DNA from: JAFKFH01 sp017307375
Lineage (GTDB): Bacteria > Pseudomonadota > Alphaproteobacteria > Ferrovibrionales > Ferrovibrionaceae
Direction of reading: 5' to 3'
DNA: 64,000 nt
NCBI GenBank assembly: GCA_965229335.1
Contig: OZ245874.1
Span: 806,001-870,000, forward strand
The notes beneath the pieces were generated by a model. The model worked only from the letters and a program-made list of their open reading frames with translations, was not told the DNA's origin and did not search any database. Each line of letters starts with the position of its first letter. Positions within the stretch are counted from its first letter, which is position 1. The translations under genes and the position numbers were made by a program. This document shows, piece by piece, positions 49,793 to 58,700 of this stretch.

Positions 49793-52700
49793 ATGAGCAT
49801 TCACGTCGCCTTGCATCACAAGACCGAGTACCGCTACGACCGCCTCGTCTCGCTCGGCCCCCAGATCGTCCGCCTGCGCCCCGCGCCGCACAGCCGCACG
49901 CCGATCCTGTCCTATGCGCTGAAGATCGAGCCCGAGACACATTTCATCAACTGGCAGCAGGACCCCCAGGGCAACTATCTCGCCCGGCTGGTCTTCCCCG
50001 AGCGGACGAAGAAGTTCTCGGTCACCGTCGACCTCGTCGCCGACATGGCCGTCATCAATCCGTTCGATTTCTTCCTCGAGCCCGCGGCCGAAACCTGGCC
50101 GTTCGAATATGATCCGACCCTCGAGGAAGAACTGGCGCCCTACCGCCGTGCGGCCGAACCGGGGCCGCTGCTGTCCGCCTATCTCGCCGGCATCGACCGC
50201 AGCGAGAAGCGCACGATCGATTTCCTGGTCGATCTGAACCGCGAGCTGCAGCAGAAGATCGGCTATGTCATCCGCATGGAGCCCGGCGTCCAGACGCCGG
50301 AGGAGACGCTTGGCCTGGCCAAGGGGTCGTGCCGCGATACCGGCTGGCTGCTGGTCCAGACGCTGCGCCATCTCGGCTTCGCCGCCCGCTTCGTCTCGGG
50401 CTATCTGATCCAGCTCGTCGCCGACCAGAAGCCGCTCGACGGTCCGGAAGGCACGCTGCAGGATTTCACCGACCTGCATGCCTGGTGCGAAGTCTACCTG
50501 CCCGGTGCCGGCTGGATCGGCTTCGATCCCACCTCCGGGCTGATGGCGGGCGAGGGGCATATCCCGCTCGCCTGCTCGCCCGAGCCGCAGAGTGCCGCGC
50601 CGATCTCCGGCGCCGTCGACAAGGCCGAGGTCGATTTCGGCTTTGCGATGACCGTAACCCGGGTGGCCGAGCAGCCGCGCGTCACCAAGCCCTATTCGGA
50701 CGAGAAATGGGCGGCGTTGCTCGCCCTCGGCCGCGTCGTCGACCACGACCTGCGGCGCCAGGACGTGCGCCTGACCATGGGCGGCGAGCCGACCTTCGTC
50801 GCCGCCGACGATCCCGACGGCGACGAGTGGAACACCGCCGCGATGGGCCCGACCAAGCGCAAGCTGGCCGGGCAGCTGCAACGCCGGCTCGCGGATCGGT
50901 TCGCGCCGGGCTGCCTGTTCCATCTGGGCCAGGGCAAATGGTACCCGGGCGAACAGCTGCCGCGCTGGGCGCTGAACGTCTTCTGGCGCCGCGACGGCGA
51001 GCCGGTCTGGCGTGACCGCGCGCTGCTCGCCGCCGACGAGGATGCCGACCCGTCGCTGTCGGCCGAGGCGGCGGAAGGCTTCATCCGCGACCTGGCCGAA
51101 CGGCTGCAGGTCGGGCCGCAATACTGCATCCCGGGCTACGAGGATGCCTGGTACTATCTGTGGCGCGAACGCCGCCTGCCGGTGAATGTCGACCCGCTCG
51201 ATTCCAAGCTGAAGGATCCGCTGGAGCGGGCGCGGCTGGCGCGGATCATGGAGCGCGGGCTGGACAAGGTCACCGGCTATGCGCTGCCGCTGCTGCGCGA
51301 CATCGAGGGCGGGCGTGCCTACTGGCGCAGCGGGCCCTGGTTCCTGCGGCCGCAGACGATGTTCCTGCTGCCCGGCGATTCGCCGATGGGCTTGCGCCTG
51401 CCGCTCGATTCGCTGCCCTGGGTGGTCGACAAGGACTATCCCTACATCTACCAGCCCGACCCGATGGAAGAGCGGCCGCCGCTGCCGCGCCGCCAGTCCT
51501 ATGCCCGCGGCGACTTCGCGCCCGGCCAGTACCGCCGCGAGCAGCCGGCCGAGGCCGCGACGCCGCCGCAGCCGGGCCAGTCCGACCCGTCGGTCGTGCG
51601 CACCACCCTGTGCACCGAAGTGCGCGACGGCCTGCTGCATGTCTTCCTGCCGCCGCTCGCCGCCGCCGAGGATTACCTCGACCTGATCGCCGGCATCGAG
51701 GATGTCGCCGCCAGCCGCCGGCAGAAGGTGGTGATCGAGGGCTATCCGATGCCCGCCGATCCGCGGATCAACCATTTCTCGGTGACACCCGATCCCGGGG
51801 TGATCGAGGTCAACATCCACCCGTCCGACGACTGGGAAGACCTGGTCGAGAAGACCACGGCGGTCTACGACGAGGCGCGCAAGACCCGGCTGATCACCGA
51901 GAAGTTCATGATCGACGGCCGCCATGTCGGCACCGGCGGCGGCAACCACATCGTCGTCGGCGGCTCGACCCCGTCGGATTCGCCGTTCCTGCGCCGGCCC
52001 GACCTGCTGAAGAGCCTGGTCGGCTATTGGCACAACCACCCCTCGCTCTCCTACCTGTTCTCGGGCCTGTTCATCGGCCCGACCAGCCAGCATCCCCGCG
52101 TCGACGAGGCGCGCGACGACGCCACGCTCGAGCTCGAGATCGCCTTCCGCCAGATCCAGGCCGGGCGCGACGTGCCGCCCTGGATGGTCGACCGCGTCTT
52201 CCGCGACATCCTGGTCGACGTCACCGGCAACACCCACCGCGCCGAATTCTGCATCGACAAGCTGTTCACGCCGGACAGCGCGGCCGGTCGTCGCGGCCTG
52301 GTCGAGCTGCGCGCCTTCGAGATGCCGCCCCATGCGCGGATGAGCCTCGCCCAGCAATTGCTGCTGCGGGCGCTGATCGCCAATTTCTGGCGCGACCCCT
52401 ACGACCGGCCGCTGGCGCGCTATGGCACGCGGCTGCATGACGATTTCATGCTGCCCTATTTCGTCGGCCAGGATTTCGCCGACGTGCTCGACGATCTGAA
52501 GCGTGCCGGCTATCCGTTCGATCCCGAGTGGTTTGCCGCCCATCAGGAATTCCGCTTCCCGCTGATCGGCCACGTCGCCTATCGCGGCATCGAGATCGAG
52601 CTGCGCCAGGCGCTCGAACCCTGGCATGTGATGGGCGAGGATGCGGTGGCCGGCGGCACGGCGCGCTTCGTCGATTCCTCGGTCGAACGGCTCCAGGTCA

Positions 52701-53098
52701 AGGTTTCCGGCATGACCGACAGCCGCCATGTCGTGGCGGTCAACGGGCGGCAGGTGCCGCTGCGCGCCACCGGGGTGAAGGGGGAATTCGTCGGCGGGGT
52801 GCGCTATCGCGCCTGGGCGCCGATCCGCGGCCTGCATCCGACCATTCCCGTCGACGCGCCGCTGACCTTCGATCTCTACGATACCTGGTCGGGCCGGTCG
52901 ATCGGCGGGGCCAGCTATCACGTGGCCCATCCCGGCGGCCGCAACTACGACACCTTCCCGGTCAACGCCTGGGAGGCCGAGGCGCGCCGCCGCGCCCGCT
53001 TCTTCGATTTCGGCCATACCGGCGGCCCGAGTGCGCCGGTGGCCTATCCGCCGTCGCCCGAGCACCCGCTGACCCTGGATCTGCGGCGCGAGCGATAA
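49793..53098 (+). CDS. Transglutaminase domain fused to DUF2126 putative amidoligase
   Basis: Protein of 1101 residues. The N-terminal transglutaminase domain (1 to about 290) has Cys in AKGSCRDTGWLLVQTLRHLGFAARFVSGYL, His in FTDLHAWCEVYLPG and Asp in FDPTSGLMAGEGHIPLA. The remainder is DUF2126, classified as a putative amidoligase related to the glutamine-synthetase-like COOH-NH2 ligases. Its marks are LTMGGEPTFVAADDPDGDEWNTAAMGPTKR, PGVIEVNIHPSDDWEDL and GTGGGNHIVVGG. The fusion pairs a bond-making with a bond-cutting domain. It is the third gene of the operon, 45 bp after the second transglutaminase gene, and is followed by a strong terminator. The product of the pathway is unknown. Confidence 0.88.
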   Translation: MSIHVALHHKTEYRYDRLVSLGPQIVRLRPAPHSRTPILSYALKIEPETHFINWQQDPQGNYLARLVFPERTKKFSVTVDLVADMAVINPFDFFLEPAAETWPFEYDPTLEEELAPYRRAAEPGPLLSAYLAGIDRSEKRTIDFLVDLNRELQQKIGYVIRMEPGVQTPEETLGLAKGSCRDTGWLLVQTLRHLGFAARFVSGYLIQLVADQKPLDGPEGTLQDFTDLHAWCEVYLPGAGWIGFDPTSGLMAGEGHIPLACSPEPQSAAPISGAVDKAEVDFGFAMTVTRVAEQPRVTKPYSDEKWAALLALGRVVDHDLRRQDVRLTMGGEPTFVAADDPDGDEWNTAAMGPTKRKLAGQLQRRLADRFAPGCLFHLGQGKWYPGEQLPRWALNVFWRRDGEPVWRDRALLAADEDADPSLSAEAAEGFIRDLAERLQVGPQYCIPGYEDAWYYLWRERRLPVNVDPLDSKLKDPLERARLARIMERGLDKVTGYALPLLRDIEGGRAYWRSGPWFLRPQTMFLLPGDSPMGLRLPLDSLPWVVDKDYPYIYQPDPMEERPPLPRRQSYARGDFAPGQYRREQPAEAATPPQPGQSDPSVVRTTLCTEVRDGLLHVFLPPLAAAEDYLDLIAGIEDVAASRRQKVVIEGYPMPADPRINHFSVTPDPGVIEVNIHPSDDWEDLVEKTTAVYDEARKTRLITEKFMIDGRHVGTGGGNHIVVGGSTPSDSPFLRRPDLLKSLVGYWHNHPSLSYLFSGLFIGPTSQHPRVDEARDDATLELEIAFRQIQAGRDVPPWMVDRVFRDILVDVTGNTHRAEFCIDKLFTPDSAAGRRGLVELRAFEMPPHARMSLAQQLLLRALIANFWRDPYDRPLARYGTRLHDDFMLPYFVGQDFADVLDDLKRAGYPFDPEWFAAHQEFRFPLIGHVAYRGIEIELRQALEPWHVMGEDAVAGGTARFVDSSVERLQVKVSGMTDSRHVVAVNGRQVPLRATGVKGEFVGGVRYRAWAPIRGLHPTIPVDAPLTFDLYDTWSGRSIGGASYHVAHPGGRNYDTFPVNAWEAEARRRARFFDFGHTGGPSAPVAYPPSPEHPLTLDLRRER

Positions 53099-53104
53099 AA
53101 GCAA

Positions 53105-53136
53105 AGCCGCCGGAGATCGCTCTCCGGCGGCTTTTT
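53105..53136. terminator. Strong bidirectional rho-independent terminator
   Basis: Perfect 12-bp stem AGCCGCCGGAGA (53105-53116) and TCTCCGGCGGCT (53121-53132) with a TCGC loop, A-run on the left and T-run on the right. It closes both the rightward amidoligase operon and the leftward leu operon, whose last gene ends at 53153. Confidence 0.9.
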
Positions 53137-53152
53137 ACGTCTGCGTCGGCGA

Positions 53153-54265
53153 TCAGGCGCCGAGCTTGTCCAGTTCCATCAGCAGCGCGTCGCCCATCAC
53201 CGCGGTCGAGACCTTGGTCTTGCCGGGCTGCATGATGTCGCCGGTGCGCAGGCCCTTGCCCAGCACGTTCTGCACCGCGGTCTCGATCAAGGCCGCGTCG
53301 TCGGCCAGGTCGAACGAATAGCGCAGCGCCATGGCAAACGACAGCAGCGTGGCGATCGGGTTGGCGATGCCCTTGCCCGAGATGTCGGGGGCCGAGCCGT
53401 GCACCGGTTCGAACAGCGCCTTGCGGCGGCCGGTCGCGTCGGGTGCGCCGAGCGAGGCCGACGGCAGCATGCCCAGCGAACCGGTCAGCATCGCCGCCTC
53501 GTCCGACAGGATGTCGCCGAACAGGTTGTCGGTGACCATGACGTCGAACTGCTTCGGGTTGCGGACCAGCTGCATGGCGCCGTTGTCGGCATACATGTGC
53601 TCCAACTCGACGTCGCCGTAGCTCTCCTGGTGCAGCTTGGTCACTTCCTGGCGCCACAGGACGCCCGATTCCATGACGTTCGCCTTCTCCAGGCTGGTCA
53701 CCTTGTTGCGGCGCTTGCGCGCCAGCTCGAAGGCGACGGCGGCGACGCGGCGGATTTCGGAAGTCGTGTAGGACTGGGTATTGATGCCCAGCCGCTCGCC
53801 GTTGGGCAGGTCGGAAATGCCGCGCGGCTCGCCGAAATAGACGCCGGCCGTCAGCTCGCGGACGATCATGATGTCGAGGCCCTGGACCACTTCCGGGCGC
53901 AGGGTCGAGGCATCGACCAGCGCGTCGAAGCAGACCGCCGGGCGCAGGTTGGCGAACAGGTCCATTTCCTTGCGCAGGCGCAGCAGGCCGCGCTCGGGCT
54001 TCTGGGCGAAAGGCAGGTTGTCCCATTTCGGGCCGCCGACGGCACCGAGCAGCACGCAGCCGCATTCGTCGGCCAGCGCCATCGTGTTGTCGTGCAGCGG
54101 CGTGCCGTGCTTGTCGATCGCCGCGCCGCCGACGAGGTCTTCCTTCACGTCGAAGGTCACCGCGCGGCGCTTGTCCATCCAGTCGACGACGCGGCGGACT
54201 TCGCGCATCACTTCCGGGCCGATGCCGTCGCCGGGCAGGATCAACAGGGACTTGTTGGCGGCCAT
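53153..54265 (-). CDS. leuB: 3-isopropylmalate dehydrogenase
   Basis: LeuB of 370 residues, oxidising and decarboxylating 3-isopropylmalate in leucine biosynthesis with NAD+ and Mg2+/Mn2+. The N-terminal SLLILPGDGIGPEVMREV, the RELTAGVYFGEPRGI loop with a nearby DVMVTDNLFGDILSDEAAMLTGSLGMLPSASLG signature, and the EPVHGSAPDISGKGIANP NAD-binding region are all intact. It follows leuD by 39 bp and ends at the shared terminator. Confidence 0.95.
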   Translation of the reverse strand: MAANKSLLILPGDGIGPEVMREVRRVVDWMDKRRAVTFDVKEDLVGGAAIDKHGTPLHDNTMALADECGCVLLGAVGGPKWDNLPFAQKPERGLLRLRKEMDLFANLRPAVCFDALVDASTLRPEVVQGLDIMIVRELTAGVYFGEPRGISDLPNGERLGINTQSYTTSEIRRVAAVAFELARKRRNKVTSLEKANVMESGVLWRQEVTKLHQESYGDVELEHMYADNGAMQLVRNPKQFDVMVTDNLFGDILSDEAAMLTGSLGMLPSASLGAPDATGRRKALFEPVHGSAPDISGKGIANPIATLLSFAMALRYSFDLADDAALIETAVQNVLGKGLRTGDIMQPGKTKVSTAVMGDALLMELDKLGA

Positions 54266-54304
54266 GATCTCTCGCTGTCTCTCAGATACTTGGGGACTGG
54301 GTGT

Positions 54305-54928
54305 TCAGGCGGCGTTGCCGCCGGCATAGAGCCAGGGCTGGCCCAGGCGCTGGCGCGCCTCGAAGCTGTCGATCTCGTCCTTGCGCTGCAGGGTCAGGCC
54401 GATGTCGTCGAGGCCGTTGATCAGGCAGTGCTTGCGGAACGGGTCGATCTCGAACTTCAGCGTGCCGCCGTCCGGTCCGGTGATTTCCTGCTTCTCCAGG
54501 TCGACCGAGACGACCGCGTTGGCACCGCGATCGGCATCCTCGAGCAGCAGGTCGACCTGCTCGCGCGGCAGCACGATCGGCAGGATGCCGTTCTTGAAGC
54601 AGTTGTTGTAGAAGATGTCGGCGAACGACGGGGCGATGACGCAGCGGATGCCCTGGTCCAGCAGCGCCCAGGGGGCGTGCTCGCGGCTCGACCCGCAGCC
54701 GAAATTGTCCAGGGCGATCAGGATCTTGGCGCCCTTGTACTTGGGCTGGTCGAGCACGAAATCCTTGGGGTTGCCCTGCTCGTCGGTGCGCAGCTCGTAG
54801 AACAGCCCGCGGCCCAGCCCGGTGCGCTCGACGGTCTTCAGGAACTGCTTGGGGATGATCATGTCGGTGTCGACATTCATGATCGGCAGCGGCACCGCAA
54901 CGCTGGTCAGCGTGGTGAACTTGTCCAT
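54305..54928 (-). CDS. leuD: 3-isopropylmalate dehydratase small subunit
   Basis: LeuD of 207 residues, the swivel subunit that works with LeuC to isomerise 2- to 3-isopropylmalate. FTTLTSVAVPLPIMNVDTDMIIPKQFLKTV, ILIALDNFGCGSSREHAPWALLDQGIRCVIAPSFADIFYNNCFKNGILPI and EIDPFRKHCLINGLDDIGLTL are the classic stretches. leuC is not adjacent in this window, so the large subunit must come from another locus. It is the first gene of leuD-leuB. Confidence 0.95.
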   Translation of the reverse strand: MDKFTTLTSVAVPLPIMNVDTDMIIPKQFLKTVERTGLGRGLFYELRTDEQGNPKDFVLDQPKYKGAKILIALDNFGCGSSREHAPWALLDQGIRCVIAPSFADIFYNNCFKNGILPIVLPREQVDLLLEDADRGANAVVSVDLEKQEITGPDGGTLKFEIDPFRKHCLINGLDDIGLTLQRKDEIDSFEARQRLGQPWLYAGGNAA

Positions 54929-55028
54929 CGGACGCCCCTCAGGCTCTAGGCAGATGAGGCGTTTCTGTTAAAGGAGTAGGACAGGCGGCGCAAGCCCCCT
55001 TGGATTCGCGCGCGATGGGGAAGAAATC

Positions 55029-55328
55029 ATGAACGACGACAGCACCACGCGGCTGATGCGCTTCGAGGCGAACAAGAAATCCATTCTTGCCGCCTATCTG
55101 ATCTGGTTCTTTCTCGGTGGGTTCGGCATTCACCGGATGTATTTCGGCCGCTGGATCTCCGGGATCATCCTGCTCGTCCTGACGCTGGCGGGGCTTGCGC
55201 TGTCGGTCGTCTTCATCGGCTACCTGCCGCTTGCCGTCGCCGGTCTGTGGTGGCTGCTCGATGCGCTGCTGATCCCCGGCATGGTCACCGCCAGCAATAA
55301 CGAGCTGATAGACAGCATGAGCCGGTAG
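55029..55328 (+). CDS. TM2 domain membrane protein
   Basis: Small protein of 99 residues with a TM2 domain: KSILAAYLIWFFLGGFGIHRMYFGRWISGIILLVLTL, then a second helix pair ending WWLLDALLIPGMV. The GxHRxYFG turn between helices is the family mark. TM2 proteins sit in the inner membrane; their role is poorly defined. It is divergent from leuD across 100 bp and monocistronic by spacing. Confidence 0.87.
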   Translation: MNDDSTTRLMRFEANKKSILAAYLIWFFLGGFGIHRMYFGRWISGIILLVLTLAGLALSVVFIGYLPLAVAGLWWLLDALLIPGMVTASNNELIDSMSR

Positions 55329-55707
55329 GATCCCGGAAATTGTCCGCGGGACGTGGCGAAAAACCACCGATCCTGGTCGACCATTTGCCCGTGATGCGCT
55401 GAATTCTGCACAAAAAGCAACTTCAGGTTGCTCATTTATATTGATTTTGTCACAAATTTGTTCCAATTCGTTCCATATCGTTTCTTGAGGTGCCCGGACC
55501 TCTACTGCACGGTAACCCCGCGGTCGAGGTCGACCGGCATCGTCGCGATCAGGATCTTCTCTTCGTCGTCCCCGCCTGATTGTCGTGCTGGCGCAGCGCC
55601 GGCGCGGCTACCTGGGTTTCGTGTTCACGGATCGCCTGATCACTGAGCGCCGACATCTCCCGCTGCCGGACCTCATCGCTTGTCGCGCGACGTCAGGGAG
55701 GGTCTCG
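55329..55707. promoter_or_regulatory. AT-rich 379-bp leader of the large secreted protein gene
   Basis: No convincing gene. The stretch 55400-55490 is much more AT-rich than anything else nearby and includes a small hairpin, GCAAC-TTCAG-GTTGC (55417-55431), so the promoter for the large secreted protein is probably here. The remaining 5' untranslated part is long, about 200 bp. An AGGGAGG ribosome site sits just before the ATG at 55708. Confidence 0.45.
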
Positions 55708-58700
55708 ATGCGTGGTTGTCCGGCACCGGCAGAAGGTCTGCTGGTCAGGTGTCTTTCGGTCCTTGCCCTGTTCGTTCTGGTGCTGGCCGGCCACCCCATG
55801 GCTGCTGCAGCCCAGACGGTGACGCCGAACCCGGCCTGGTCGCTGGCGGCCTCGACCGAGGATGCCGGGGCGATCGGGACCGACTCCAGCGGCAATGTCT
55901 ATGTCTACGGGCAGTTCAGCGGTCCGTCGACCACGATCGGCAGTTTCACGCTGACGCGGGCCGGTGGGACGACCAACCTCTGGGTGGCCAAGGTTTCACC
56001 CGGCGGCAGCGTCGTCTGGGCCAAGAATTTCGGCAGTGCGACCAACGGCCAGTTCACCAGCTACGGGATGGCGGTGGATCCTTCGGGCAATGTCTATATC
56101 GCCGGCTCCTTCGGCATCGCCTCGGTCACGATCGGCACGACCACCCTGTCACTGAGCACCGGGGCCATGCGGGATGGCGTGGTCGCCAAGCTCACCTCCG
56201 ACGGGTCGATCGCCTGGGCGGTCAGCCTGCCCGGGGGCAACACCGGCGGTTCCGGCGACATCAAGATCTACAGCGTCGCGCTCGACGCCGCGAACAATCC
56301 GGTGATCTCGGGCAGCTTCGGCGGCGCGACCAGCACGGTCATCGGCGGGACGACGCTGACCAGAAGCGGCTACGCCGATCTGATCGTCGCCAAGCTGTCG
56401 GCAACAAACGGCGGGGTGACCTGGATCACCAACTTCGGCGGCACCGGCACGGTGACGCTGTTTCCCAATGTCGGGGTCGATCCGAACGACAACGTCTATA
56501 CCTACGGTGCCTTCGGCGGCACCAGCATCATCTTCGGCGGCACGACTCTCACCCGGACAGGCAGCGGCGGTTCCAATCTCTTCCTGGCCAAGCTGAATGC
56601 CACCGGCACCGCGGTCTGGGCGAAGGGCTTCGGCGCCACCACGAACCTGAGTTTGGTGAACACGCCGCTCAACGGCATGGATGTCGACCGCGACGGCAAC
56701 AGCTATTTCATCGCCAGCTTCAGCGGCGGCAATCTCGATGTCGGCGGCACCATCCTGACGAAGAACAGCACGTCGTCGACCGACATGGTGATCGCCAAGA
56801 TCGATACTGCGGGCAATACCGTCTGGGCCCGGAACTACGGCACCACCGGGGCGGCATCGACCAACGGCCTGGGCGTGCGCGTCGACGGCAGCGGCAACGT
56901 CTATGCCGGCGGCTATTTCAACGGCGCCACGATCGCTATCGGCAGCACCACCCTGTCACGTATCGGCACCCAGGACGGGCTGGTCATCCGCCTGAACGGC
57001 AGCGGCGCGGTCACCTGGGCGCAGAACTACGGCGGGGCGGGGGCCACGCTCACGCTGCGGCCGGTCGCCCTGTCCGGTACCAATGTCGTCGCCACCGGCA
57101 TCTTCAGCGGCGGACAGGTCAGCTTCGGTTCGCTGCCGCAACTCGACAATCTCAGCACGACCCGCGTGTTCGTGGCGGCGATCGGGCAGACGACCGTCAA
57201 TCCGACGCCGACCCCGACGCCCACTCCGACCCCGAGCCCGACTCCGACCCCGGCACCGCCGCCGTCCTTCGTCTCGACGACGACCCCGCCGCCCGCGGTG
57301 CTGAACGCCAATACCACGGGCGCGGGCCAGGGCACGGTGTCGCTGGCCGCGTCGTTCTCGAACCCGGGCAGCCTGACTTTCTCGGCGGCCCAAAGCTCGG
57401 GCGCGCCGCTGCCGGGCTGGCTGACCTTCGATCCGTCGACCGTCAGCTTCGCCTACACCGTGCCGCTGCCGCCGGACCTGCCGATCCAGCCATCGGCCGA
57501 CGGGGCCGCCGATGCGGCGGTGCGCGCCGGGCGCAGCGTGGTGAATACCGTCTATCCGCTGGCGGTGCTGGTGCAGACCGTGCCGGTGGCCCTGACCGCG
57601 AGCGGCGGCGGGCAAAGCTACACCGCGACGGTGAACATGGACTTCTACGCGCCGCGGGCGCCGGTGGCGATGACGGCGGTCAGCTATAGCGCCGGTGGCA
57701 TCAGCGGCAATGCCGCCTCGCGCCTGCCGGCGCTGTCGTGGGACGGCGGCCAGGTGGTGTTCGAGACCGCGGCGAGCAACATCAATCCGGCCGCCGCCGG
57801 CGGCTACAGCTCGATCGCCCGCTATGACGGGCTGTCGGGCCGGCGCGACCTGCTGTCGCAGACCGCGGTTCCCGGCGGCGGCGTCGCCAACGCGGCCGAC
57901 GGCAACTCGAACAATCCGGCGGTTTCGGCCGCCGGGAGCTACGCCGCCTTCTCGTCGTCGGCGCCCGCCGTGTCGCTGACCGCGAACAACCGGCTGCGCC
58001 AGGTCTATCGCACCAGCCTGGTCTATCCGCGCCTGTCGCTGAACGAGGCGGCGACGCCGGCGGCGGTGATGATGTCGACCACGGCGGCAGGCCTTGCCGC
58101 CGATGCGCCGGCCGACCTGCCGGCGATCTCCGAGCAGGGCACGTTCGTCGCCTTCGAAAGCGCGGCCGCCAATCTCGGCCCGAACCCCGACCGGCTGAGC
58201 CAGATCTGGCGCAAGGATGCGACGACCGGGGCGGTCGTCCTGGTCTCGTCGACCGCCGCGGGGGTGGCCGGCAACGGCGACAGCCGCAATGTCTCGCTGT
58301 CGTGGGACGGCAGTGTCGCGGTGTTCGATTCGACCGCGACCAACCTGGTGGCCGGCGGCACGGCCGGGCGGCACGTCTATCTGAAGAACCTCACCACGGG
58401 CCAGGTCTATCGCCTGTCGGCGGCGGCCGGTGCGGGCAATGCCCGGATCGACGCGCGGGCGACCTCGGTCGTCTATGTCTCGTCGTCGGGCACGAAGGCG
58501 CAGGTGCTGCGCTACGACATCGCCTCCGGTACCACGTCGGTGGTGTCGGCGACGCCGGCGGGCCTGGCGGGGAATGGCGATTCGACCCAGCCGACGGTGT
58601 CGGCGGACGGCCGGTTCGTCGCCTTCCGCTCGACCGCGACCGACCTTGTCGCCGGTTATGCCGACAACGGCTATCCGCAGGTCTGGGTTCGCGACGTCAT

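Noticed and set aside
49790..53104. Leftward open frame of about 1100 codons
   Set aside because: Exactly antisense to the transglutaminase-DUF2126 gene, which has a full catalytic triad and the amidoligase motifs.
55428..55646. Small rightward ORF in the AT-rich leader
   Set aside because: TTG start, no ribosome site, no conserved pattern and it runs into the leader of the next gene.
55585..55707. Upstream in-frame start for the large secreted protein
   Set aside because: The extra residues are Arg-rich and would bury the signal peptide; ATG 55708 has a strong ribosome site and a normal leader.
57205..57262. Pro-Thr repeat DNA as a CRISPR-like or satellite array
   Set aside because: It is a coding linker inside the large secreted protein, with short ACSCCG-type units and no spacers.
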